A stretch of 6,508 nt of DNA from a bacterium (GTDB lineage: Bacteria; Pseudomonadota; Gammaproteobacteria; Burkholderiales; Burkholderiaceae_C), in NCBI GenBank assembly GCA_030824095.1, contig JAVBYK010000432.1:1-6508 (forward strand), read 5' to 3'. Of this stretch, positions 1-6,508 are shown piece after piece; positions within the stretch are counted from its first letter, which is position 1; the number at the start of each line of letters is the position of its first letter. The translations under genes and the position numbers were made by a program. Under the pieces are notes generated by a model that was not told the DNA's origin, did no database searches, and saw only the letters and a list, made by a program, of their open reading frames with translations.

Positions 1-176
1 CGCGCATACACATCCTGCATGCAGGCATAGCCCGGCTCGCAGCCGGCCTCACCGTCCCGGGCACGCAATTGCGCGTATTCGCAGGCGCCGCAGCGGATGG
101 GGCCGCCCTGCCAGTGCTGCGCCGGGATGTCGTCCTGCGGCGCGCGTACCTTGCGATGGATGGTGGAGGTGCTCAT
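1..176 (-). CDS. LRV-type 4Fe-4S leucine-rich repeat protein, N-terminal part (runs off left edge)
   Basis: Only the first 58 codons are in the window. The fragment opens with a polar N-terminus and then has a four-cysteine cluster at C29, C32, C46 and C52 (C-x2-C-x13-C-x5-C), including CGACEYAQLR and CEPGYACMQD. This spacing and context match the N-terminal [4Fe-4S] module of the LRV (leucine-rich repeat variant) protein first described from Azotobacter vinelandii, where it is followed by a superhelix of short alpha/3-10 repeats. The repeats themselves would lie outside the window, so the family call rests on the cysteine module and on the nif setting. The start ATG (176-174) overlaps the TGA stop of the upstream TPR gene (175-173) as ATGA, which suggests translational coupling. 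The exact role in nitrogen fixation is unknown. An Fe-S protein acting in protein interaction or redox sensing is the usual guess. Confidence 0.8.
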   Translation of the reverse strand, partial: MSTSTIHRKVRAPQDDIPAQHWQGGPIRCGACEYAQLRARDGEAGCEPGYACMQDVYA

Positions 177-736
177 GGTGCAATGCCACCCCAGCCGCGC
201 GCCGGGTAGCCGGAAATGGCGTCGCTGGTCTCGCCCTTCTCATGGCGCGTGAGCACATGCAGCAACACGGCGCCACCCACATGGTCGAGGGGATCCAGGC
301 GGCGCAACTCTTTCAGCAGCACATGGGCCTCTTCCATGGCGCCCAGCCGCATGTTCAGGTAGGCCAACCCCTTGAGCGTGAACAGGTAGAAACGCACGGC
401 GGCATCGTGCCGGGTGGCGTCATCCGTTGGCGGCTCGTCACCAAAGTCCGGCCCCAGCGCCGTGCGGGCAATGGCCAGGGCGTCTTCACCCACCGCACGG
501 GCCTGCACCAACTGGTGGCCATAGAAATGGAAGCGGTACAGCGCAATCAACGGTGCTGGGTGGCGTGGCGCGGCGGCCTGGGCCTGTTCCAGCAAGGCCA
601 AGGCTTCCTCTGGCTGCTGGCGCAACTCCCCAGCCCGTGCAATCAGCGCACTCACCTGCGGACTCAGGCCCCCACCGATGGCACCGTCGGCAAAGGCCGC
701 CAGGTCATTGGCTGAGCGCAGGCTGTCCACGTTCAT
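173..736 (-). CDS. TPR-like helical-repeat protein of the nifB operon
   Basis: A 187-residue protein with no signal peptide or membrane segment, so presumably cytoplasmic. It is dominated by amphipathic helices with tetratricopeptide-like spacing. One unit lies around residues 28-58 (helix pair with QPEEALALLEQAQAAAP). A second is at about 61-93, and a third at about 112-149 ends in AHVLLKELRRLDP, a typical TPR B-helix followed by proline. An acidic insert (about 97-112) separates the second and third units. The C-terminus ends in a Gly/Trp-rich tail, ARGWGGIAP. TPR folds bind other proteins, so an adaptor or chaperone-like role in nitrogenase maturation is plausible but is inference. It starts 17 bases after the HesB-like gene and its stop overlaps the LRV start, so it sits inside a single transcription unit. 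The upstream ribosome-binding site is weak. No enzyme motif is visible. Confidence 0.82.
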   Translation of the reverse strand: MNVDSLRSANDLAAFADGAIGGGLSPQVSALIARAGELRQQPEEALALLEQAQAAAPRHPAPLIALYRFHFYGHQLVQARAVGEDALAIARTALGPDFGDEPPTDDATRHDAAVRFYLFTLKGLAYLNMRLGAMEEAHVLLKELRRLDPLDHVGGAVLLHVLTRHEKGETSDAISGYPARGWGGIAP

Positions 737-753
737 GGTGCGCTCGCTGCGGG

Positions 754-1161
754 TCAGGCCGCAGGCGTCGGCGCCGCCGGGCGGCCGCGCGTGATGGAGC
801 CGATCTCGATCTTGGTCACACCGCTGGGCGCACCCGCCTCAGCGGTGCTGCAGGCGCAGGCGGCCTTGTTCGGATCAGTAAACGTCAGGCCCGACTGGGT
901 GGCGGTCTCGACAAAGTCGATGGTGATGCCGTTGAGCATCAGCCGGCTCTCGGCTCCCAGAAACAGGCGCACGCCACCGACCTCCAGCAGCTGCTCACCC
1001 GCTTGCGGAGCCTGCTCGGCGCTGAACTCGGACGAATAGCCGGAGCAGCCGCCCGGCGCCACCGACAGGCGCAGGCCCGCGCCGGCCGCCAGGCCGGAGA
1101 AGCGCACGATGCGGTTGATGAACTTGGCCGCAGCGGGGGTGATGGTGACGTTGGGCAGCAT
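754..1161 (-). CDS. HesB/IscA-family iron-sulfur assembly protein
   Basis: A 135-residue A-type Fe-S carrier-like protein. The start at 1161 is chosen because it lies two bases after the fdxN stop and because MLPNVTITPAAAKFI is the usual beginning of the family. A longer reading back to 1323 would run through fdxN in another frame. The fold signature is present: LRLSVAPGGCSGYSSEF with C39, then the strand region GVRLFLGAESRLMLNGITIDFVE written as residues 63-85, then a C-terminal C102-A-C104 pair. C39, C102 and C104 correspond to the three cluster ligands of IscA-type proteins. The usual CGCG is ACACS here, so the glycines around the pair are replaced. The tail after residue 124 is Pro/Ala-rich and probably disordered. 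In the nifB operon it likely carries or delivers Fe or [4Fe-4S] clusters for nitrogenase maturation; its precise partner is inferred and not shown. Confidence 0.86.
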   Translation of the reverse strand: MLPNVTITPAAAKFINRIVRFSGLAAGAGLRLSVAPGGCSGYSSEFSAEQAPQAGEQLLEVGGVRLFLGAESRLMLNGITIDFVETATQSGLTFTDPNKAACACSTAEAGAPSGVTKIEIGSITRGRPAAPTPAA

Positions 1162-1163
1162 GA

Positions 1164-1358
1164 TCAGACTTTCACAATGCAGCCGTCCACCGGGCACACC
1201 GCCACGCACTGGGGCGTGTCGTAGTGGCCATCGCAGTCGGTGCATTTCTTGGGGTCGATGACGTAGGTGCCGTTTTTCTCGCGGATGGCGACGTTGGGGC
1301 ACTCGGGTTCGCAGGCCGAGCAAGCGGTGCAGGTCGAAATGATGATTTTGTGGGCCAT
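1164..1358 (-). CDS. fdxN: 2[4Fe-4S] ferredoxin FdxN
   Basis: A 64-residue bacterial-type ferredoxin with two cluster motifs. The first is C10-x2-C13-x2-C16-x3-C20-P. The second is C39-x2-C42-x8-C51-x3-C55-P, with the long eight-residue loop (DGHYDTPQ) typical of Allochromatium-like and nif-linked ferredoxins. C60 is an additional cysteine near the end. The start at 1358 is supported by a GGAG ribosome-binding site (minus strand ACGGAGAGTCACC directly before ATG). It lies 40 bases downstream of nifB. In other diazotrophs the ferredoxin encoded next to nifB is linked to electron supply for NifB-dependent FeMo-co synthesis, which is the likely job here. The protein is small, cytoplasmic and probably co-transcribed with nifB from the sigma-54 promoter upstream of that gene. 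Confidence 0.94.
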   Translation of the reverse strand: MAHKIIISTCTACSACEPECPNVAIREKNGTYVIDPKKCTDCDGHYDTPQCVAVCPVDGCIVKV

Positions 1359-1398
1359 GGTGACTCTCCGTTAGGGTTGTGGGTGTGGATGGAAATGC

Positions 1399-2979
1399 TT
1401 ATGCGGCCAGCGGCACACCAGTGGCAAAGCTGGTGTAGGCGCCCTGGCGAATCTGGGCGTCGCCCCGGCTCTGGTGCACGATGGCTCCACTGGCAATGCG
1501 CGCGCGGTAGTCGTTGAACCAGTCCAGCGCAGCCTTCTCGATGAACTCGCCAACATACTGGTCCACCGGCTCAATGCCGGCCTGTGACAGCTCGTCCTTG
1601 GGGCAGGCACCGATCTTGGCCACCAGCACCGCATGGCAGTCGTTGATGGCGCGCACGACGGACGGCAACTGCTCATCATCACCAGCACCGCCCTGGCAGT
1701 ACTGGTCGACGCGGCGGTGCCCGACGAACAAGGCCTGTGCGCTGGAGACCTCATAAATCTGAAACTCGGTGACGTGGCCAAAGTGCTCGTTGACACGGCC
1801 ACCGCCCTTGGTGGCCACGGCCACCATCACCTGCAGGTCTTGCGCTGCCGGCACGGCGTTGGCAGCGGCCAGGGCCTGCTGCTTGGCGGCGTGCTGCGCC
1901 TGGCGCTCCACCTCGACCTGTTCCTGGTAAAGACGGCGCTTCTCCAGGTCGTAGACCACGTCCATCTGGTCAAGCTTGTCCAGCGTGAATTCCTCACTGC
2001 GGTCCTCGCCCAGCAGGCCGACCGCGTCTGCGCGGCATTGGCGGCAGTGGCGCATCAGGTTCGCACCGCCCATACAGGCATCCTGCACGGCCTTGAGTTC
2101 GGAGGCGCTGGGGCCACGCTGGCCCGTCAGGCCAAACACCGTGCCGTGCTCGGCCTCGGAGATCAGCGGCATGATGTTGTGCAGGAAGGCGCCGCGCTTC
2201 TTCACCTCGCGGTTCACGTCCATCAGGTGCTGGTCATTGATGCCGGGGATCAGCACCGAGTTGATCTTGGTCAGCACGCCGCGCGCGGTCAGCATCTCCA
2301 GCCCCAGCATCTGGCGCTCGTGCAGGATCTTGGCGGCCTCATAACCGGTGACGCGCTTGTGATTCCAGAAAATCCACGGATAGATTTTTTCGCCCACCGC
2401 TGGGTCCACCATGTTGATGGTGATGGTGACGTGGTCCACGTTGTACTTGCAGATCTCATCCACATAGTCCGGCAGTGCCAGCCCATTGGTGGAGATGCAC
2501 AGCTTGATGTCGGGCGCCTGCTGCTGCAGCATGCGGAAGGTCTCAAACGTCTTGGCCGGATTGGCCAGCGCATCGCCCGGGCCTGCCACGCCCAGCACGG
2601 TCATCTGCGGAATCTCGCTGGCCACGGCAACGACCTTGCGCACGGCCTGCTCGGGCGTGAGCTTTTGCGACACCACGCCGGGGCGGGACTCATTGCTGCA
2701 GTCGTACTTGCGGTTGCAGTAGTTGCACTGGATGTTGCAGGCCGGCGCTACCGCCACGTGCATGCGCGCGAAGTGGTGGTGGGCTTCCTCGGAATAGCAG
2801 GGGTGGTTCTTGACCTTGTCCCAGATCTCCTGGGGCATGTCATCGGGTCCATCAGAGGAACCGCAACTGGCCTTGCCCTCGCCACCCTGGGTGGAACAGC
2901 CGCCGGCGGCAGGCACATCGAGCTTGGCGCCCAGCGGTTTGATCTGGCCGATGCTGACATAGGTCGTCGCTTGCTGCAT
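1399..2979 (-). CDS. nifB: NifB, radical SAM FeMo-cofactor maturase with C-terminal NifX-like domain
   Basis: NifB is the cytoplasmic radical SAM enzyme that fuses [4Fe-4S] units and inserts carbide to make NifB-co, the iron-sulfur core of the nitrogenase cofactor. The 526-residue protein has the conserved HPCYSEEAHHHFAR stretch (about 59-72) and the radical SAM ligands C81-NIQ-C85-NY-C88 followed by NRKYDCSNESRPG. It also has the glycine-rich SAM-binding VAGPGDALAN (131-140), SVLIPGIND (241-249) and the late cysteine pair HCRQCRADAVG (311-321). A charged, probably helical linker (about 346-380) leads to a NifX/NafY-like domain (about 383-488, with VNEHFGH and IGACPKDEL), then a 38-residue tail. 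This two-domain form is typical of Proteobacteria. The start at 2979 has a good ribosome-binding site and lies downstream of a sigma-54 promoter. An in-frame ATG at 3084 lies upstream of that promoter and is unlikely. Confidence 0.97.
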   Translation of the reverse strand: MQQATTYVSIGQIKPLGAKLDVPAAGGCSTQGGEGKASCGSSDGPDDMPQEIWDKVKNHPCYSEEAHHHFARMHVAVAPACNIQCNYCNRKYDCSNESRPGVVSQKLTPEQAVRKVVAVASEIPQMTVLGVAGPGDALANPAKTFETFRMLQQQAPDIKLCISTNGLALPDYVDEICKYNVDHVTITINMVDPAVGEKIYPWIFWNHKRVTGYEAAKILHERQMLGLEMLTARGVLTKINSVLIPGINDQHLMDVNREVKKRGAFLHNIMPLISEAEHGTVFGLTGQRGPSASELKAVQDACMGGANLMRHCRQCRADAVGLLGEDRSEEFTLDKLDQMDVVYDLEKRRLYQEQVEVERQAQHAAKQQALAAANAVPAAQDLQVMVAVATKGGGRVNEHFGHVTEFQIYEVSSAQALFVGHRRVDQYCQGGAGDDEQLPSVVRAINDCHAVLVAKIGACPKDELSQAGIEPVDQYVGEFIEKAALDWFNDYRARIASGAIVHQSRGDAQIRQGAYTSFATGVPLAA

Positions 2980-2984
2980 GGATA

Positions 2985-2992
2985 CCCTTCTC
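2985..2992 (-). promoter_or_regulatory. Ribosome-binding site fixing the nifB start
   Basis: On the minus strand GAGAAGGG stands five bases before the ATG at 2979. It supports this start over the in-frame upstream ATG at 3084, which would need a transcript beginning before the sigma-54 promoter. The protein read from 2979 also begins in the manner usual for NifB. Confidence 0.7.
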
Positions 2993-3023
2993 GCGACCGA
3001 CTGCAGTCGCACAAGGGATCTAT

Positions 3024-3039
3024 AGCCAAATCCATGCCA
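3024..3039 (-). promoter_or_regulatory. Sigma-54 (-24/-12) promoter of nifB
   Basis: Minus-strand TGGCATGGATTTGGCT fits the RpoN consensus TGGCACG-N4-TTGCW. The invariant GG (3038-3037) and GC (3026-3025) are present with the correct ten-base spacing. The -12 element reads TGGC where TTGC is usual. Transcription would begin near 3013, giving a leader of about 34 bases before the nifB ATG. Two NifA-type activator sites lie upstream. The promoter probably drives nifB, fdxN, the HesB-like gene, the TPR gene and the LRV gene. Confidence 0.85.
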
Positions 3040-3069
3040 CCCGAAAACCACTGTTTTTGGCCCATCCTT

Positions 3070-3085
3070 TGTAGGATGTGGCACA
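3070..3085. promoter_or_regulatory. NifA upstream activator sequence, nifB proximal site
   Basis: TGTAGGATGTGGCACA matches TGT-N10-ACA, the NifA binding consensus. Its centre is about 40 bases upstream of the nifB -24 GG element, which is closer than the typical site. It is about 53 bases, near five helical turns, from the second site at 3123-3138, so both could face the same side of the DNA. Confidence 0.65.
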
Positions 3086-3122
3086 TTGGGCCGGGCTGGG
3101 TGGCCGGTCTACTGGGGGTGTC

Positions 3123-3138
3123 TGTCAGTGATGCGACA
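3123..3138. promoter_or_regulatory. NifA upstream activator sequence, nifB distal site
   Basis: TGTCAGTGATGCGACA matches TGT-N10-ACA. Its centre is about 93 bases upstream of the nifB -24 GG element, which is within the usual range for NifA acting by DNA looping. The same 93-base spacing recurs at the cysteine desulfurase promoter. Confidence 0.75.
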
Positions 3139-3167
3139 AAGATGACACTGGGAGTTGGCGGGCTGGG

Positions 3168-3842
3168 TTACACCCAACCATTTTTGATGAACTCGGTAAT
3201 TGAGTAAACACGGGCTTGCAGCTCTCTCTGGTCAATGGCACCAATGATCTGTTGCACTCCGCTGGCATACGGAGAATCTCCATACACCCGTGTTTCCATA
3301 GAGATCGCGCACGGCCCGTCGTGAATGTTGATGTGATGGAATGCATGCCGAGCTAAGTGCTCATGGGGTATGTGTAGTTCGCTCACTTGCTGCAACCCGT
3401 TGCGTACCGAAGTGATCTGAGATTCCGAGATGCCAAGTGCATTTGCCATCTGGACTGCCGTTCCGGGTAATGAGGTTTTTGATGCTTGATGTGACTCGGT
3501 TATCTGGATTTCGCACCCCTTGAACATCGCGCCGGATTGTTCCAGCATGCACATGAACTTGAGCATGAGGATGTTTGTGTTTGGGCAGAGGACGATGGGA
3601 AAGCTTGGATGTATGCCTTCTAGCGAAGAGCCCGTGGAGAGTTCGAGCAGCACTGAGAATGTGCTTGAGCAGAACTGCGCAATGGCGCCAATTTCTCGAC
3701 CGGATCCAGCGTGAATCACAATGCTGCGGGCATGCGGTGGGGATTCACAGGGCCACCGGGAAATGAATAGATCGTTCCGAGGGGAGAGCTTTTCTATTAA
3801 CTCCGTTGCAAGTTTCCCTGTGCCTGCAATGTAGACCTGCAT
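3168..3842 (-). CDS. Divergent DapB-like (dihydrodipicolinate reductase family) protein
   Basis: A 224-residue protein resembling DapB, the NAD(P)H-dependent reductase of lysine biosynthesis, but shorter (E. coli DapB has 273 residues). Family features in order: an N-terminal Rossmann strand and loop VYIAGTGKLA (3-12), ELSTG (67-71) at the place of the DapB GTTG loop, and PNTNILMLKFMCMLE (87-101) like the DapB NFS-helix. Next is ESHQASKTSLPGTA (116-129), equivalent to the E. coli EAHHRHKVDAPSGTA motif. The catalytic-type H118 and K122 are kept. The second histidine is Q119, the Asp is Ser, and one residue of the PSGTA substrate loop is missing. The start at 3842 is preferred because the Rossmann strand begins there; an ATG at 3875 would add 11 residues. 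Neither has a strong ribosome-binding site. GC is about 50%, well below its neighbours. Its role between nifA and nifB is unknown; lysine synthesis is doubtful. Confidence 0.78.
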   Translation of the reverse strand: MQVYIAGTGKLATELIEKLSPRNDLFISRWPCESPPHARSIVIHAGSGREIGAIAQFCSSTFSVLLELSTGSSLEGIHPSFPIVLCPNTNILMLKFMCMLEQSGAMFKGCEIQITESHQASKTSLPGTAVQMANALGISESQITSVRNGLQQVSELHIPHEHLARHAFHHINIHDGPCAISMETRVYGDSPYASGVQQIIGAIDQRELQARVYSITEFIKNGWV

Positions 3843-3970
3843 GGATTGTTCTTTCTGGAAGAGTGGGGACGTCATGGCAATCGTAACGGTTGGAATCGAT
3901 CACGCAAAAACGACCTACCGTTCGCCACACGGGCCAACAGATCCTTGAACCTCGAAGCGTCAAAGGCAAG

Positions 3971-5653
<1,683 letters not shown>

Positions 5654-5709
5654 ATTGATCTCCGGTTAACGCAGCCGCCTGCCGTTGCAAGCGCCACTGG
5701 CAGGCTTCA

Positions 5710-5725
5710 TGCAAGAAGCGCACCA
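5710..5725 (-). promoter_or_regulatory. Probable sigma-54 promoter of nifA
   Basis: Minus-strand TGGTGCGCTTCTTGCA keeps the invariant -24 GG (5724-5723) and a perfect -12 TTGCA with ten-base spacing; the -24 box departs from TGGCACG at two positions. Transcription would start near 5699, leaving a leader of about 46 bases before the nifA ATG. The activator site at 5774-5789 is centred about 58 bases upstream of the -24 element. This implies RpoN-dependent expression and positive autoregulation of nifA. Confidence 0.65.
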
Positions 5726-5773
5726 AGCTGGACCTGGCCCCGATTTCTTTGCCGGATATGCGACAGACGGCGT

Positions 5774-5789
5774 TGTGACAAACCACACA
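5774..5789. promoter_or_regulatory. NifA upstream activator sequence shared by nifA and the cysteine desulfurase
   Basis: TGTGACAAACCACACA matches TGT-N10-ACA. It is the only such site found in the 271-base gap between the divergent genes. Its centre lies about 93 bases from the -24 element of the plus-strand desulfurase promoter and about 58 bases from that of the minus-strand nifA promoter. One NifA site may therefore serve both directions. No convincing IHF site was recognised in the gap. Confidence 0.72.
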
Positions 5790-5872
5790 CGGCATCCGCC
5801 CGGCACGCCCTGCCAGCCTGACAAAAACAACAATCGGCACGCCAAACGACCCGGTTTGCGCCGAATTCAGCA

Positions 5873-5888
5873 TGGCACCGAAATTGCG
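5873..5888 (+). promoter_or_regulatory. Sigma-54 (-24/-12) promoter of the cysteine desulfurase operon
   Basis: TGGCACCGAAATTGCG matches TGGCACG-N4-TTGCW closely: GG at 5874-5875 and TTGC at 5884-5887 with exact spacing. Transcription would begin near 5899, about 26 bases before the ATG at 5925. The AGGAG ribosome-binding site (5914-5918) falls inside the predicted leader. Confidence 0.88.
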
Positions 5889-5924
5889 AAACAGCCTGCG
5901 TCCACCCTTTTTCAGGAGCCTGCC

Positions 5925-6508
5925 ATGTCGGACCCCAGCCGCGACCACGCCAACACCAGTTCCGCCCGGCCTGTGTACCTGGACTACGCAGCCACCACGC
6001 CGGTGGACCGGCGTGTGGCCCGCAAGATGATCCCCTACCTGACGGACCTGTATGGCAACCCGGCCAGCCGCTCCCACGCCTTTGGCTGGGCGGCCGACGA
6101 GGCGGTGGAGCTGGCCCGCGAGCAGGTCAGCGCACTGGTCAATGCCGACCCCCGCGAAATCGTGTGGACATCCGGCGCCACCGAATCCAACAACCTGGCC
6201 ATCAAGGGCGCGGCCCATTTCTACAAAGGCAAAGGCAAACACCTAGTAACCGTGGCCACCGAACACAAGGCCGTGCTGGACAGCATGCGCGAGCTGGAGC
6301 GTGAGGGCTTTGAAGTGACCGTGCTGCCAGTGCTGCCCAGCGGCCTGCTGGATCTGGACGCATTTACCGCGACGCTGCGCCCCGATACCGTGCTGGCCTC
6401 GGTGATGATGGTCAACAACGAAACCGGCGTGATCCAGGACGTGGCCAAAATTGGTGCAATCTGCCGCGCCAAAGGGGTGCTGCTGCACGTGGACGCCGCA
6501 CAGGCCGC
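5925..6508 (+). CDS. iscS: IscS-type cysteine desulfurase in the NifS role, N-terminal part (runs off right edge)
   Basis: A PLP enzyme that takes sulfur from L-cysteine and passes it to an Fe-S scaffold. The first 194 residues are present. After a 16-residue polar extension come [24 protein letters not shown] (44-55) and [15 protein letters not shown] (82-96). H114 in [10 protein letters not shown]165 in VNNETG, and D190 and Q193 in HVDAAQA follow. These match E. coli IscS H104, N155, D180 and Q183 with a constant offset of ten, so the PLP-contacting residues visible so far are intact. The PLP lysine and catalytic cysteine loop lie beyond the edge. Details such as [24 protein letters not shown] and LEREGFEV look like IscS and unlike Azotobacter NifS. 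The start has AGGAG six bases upstream. A sigma-54 promoter and NifA site show nif-type control, so it may be annotated as nifS. No iscR precedes it. Confidence 0.93.
   Translation, partial: MSDPSRDHANTSSARPVYLDYAATTPVDRRVARKMIPYLTDLYGNPASRSHAFGWAADEAVELAREQVSALVNADPREIVWTSGATESNNLAIKGAAHFYKGKGKHLVTVATEHKAVLDSMRELEREGFEVTVLPVLPSGLLDLDAFTATLRPDTVLASVMMVNNETGVIQDVAKIGAICRAKGVLLHVDAAQA

Noticed and set aside
427..1224. Plus-strand open frame of 265 codons opposite the TPR and HesB-like genes
   Set aside because: Arg/Ala/Gly-rich low-complexity product. It overlaps three well-supported minus-strand genes and has no recognisable domain.
1162..1323. Extension of the HesB-like frame back to 1323
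   Set aside because: It would overlap almost all of fdxN in another frame and is Arg/His-rich. The family N-terminus begins at 1161.
2980..3084. N-terminal extension of nifB from the ATG at 3084
   Set aside because: This ATG lies upstream of the -24/-12 promoter, so the sigma-54 transcript could not encode it. The extension lacks NifB similarity, and the start at 2979 has a good ribosome-binding site.
3161..3176. Inverted repeat at the end of the DapB-like gene (TGGGT-TAC-ACCCA) as a terminator
   Set aside because: The stem is only five bases with a three-base loop, and no T-run follows on the minus strand. Read-through toward nifB cannot be excluded.
1633..3207. Long plus-strand open frame of 524 codons opposite nifB
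   Set aside because: It is the antisense shadow of nifB in GC-rich DNA. It is rich in His, Leu and Gly from reverse-read codons, shows no family motif and covers the nifB promoter.
3885..3922. AACGGT ... ACCGTT inverted repeat upstream of the DapB-like gene as an operator
   Set aside because: Six-base arms 26 bases apart are expected by chance and match no known nif regulator site.
5790..5872. IHF site between the shared NifA site and the desulfurase promoter
   Set aside because: There is an A-rich patch near 5821-5834 but no convincing match to WATCAA-N4-TTR.

Overview
The window is part of a nitrogen-fixation (nif) regulatory and cofactor-assembly cluster from a GC-rich Proteobacterium, most likely a betaproteobacterium of the order Burkholderiales. 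That placement rests on the high GC content, the oxygen-sensitive type of NifA with no nifL beside it, and the gene order. It is an inference from sequence character and not a database match.

Layout, right to left on the minus strand: nifA (5653-3971), a small divergent DapB-like gene of unknown role (3842-3168), then a tightly packed run consisting of nifB (2979-1399), a 2[4Fe-4S] ferredoxin fdxN (1358-1164), a HesB/IscA-like Fe-S protein (1161-754), a TPR-like helical-repeat protein (736-173) and the N-terminus of an LRV-type [4Fe-4S] leucine-rich-repeat protein (176 to beyond the left edge). On the plus strand, the first 194 codons of an IscS/NifS-family cysteine desulfurase begin at 5925 and run off the right edge.

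The regulation is legible in the DNA. Three sigma-54 (-24/-12) promoters can be read: one for nifB (3024-3039), one for nifA (5710-5725, minus strand) and one for the desulfurase (5873-5888, plus strand). Three NifA upstream activator sequences of the form TGT-N10-ACA are present. Two lie upstream of nifB, and a single one (5774-5789) sits between the divergent nifA and desulfurase promoters and could serve both. NifA carries the full C-x11-C-x19-C-x4-C motif associated with direct oxygen/iron sensing.

The genes form a coherent module. NifA with sigma-54 would switch on the nifB operon and the desulfurase. The desulfurase supplies sulfur, NifB builds the NifB-co precursor of FeMo-co, FdxN is the likely electron donor to NifB, and the HesB-like, TPR and LRV proteins are probable Fe-S or maturation accessories. 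The unexplained element is the lower-GC DapB-like gene between nifA and nifB, which looks like a divergent and possibly repurposed oxidoreductase. No RNA genes, CRISPR arrays, insertion sequences or long repeats were seen. No gene-free stretch exceeds 300 bases. The largest are 5654-5924 and 2980-3167, and both are regulatory.
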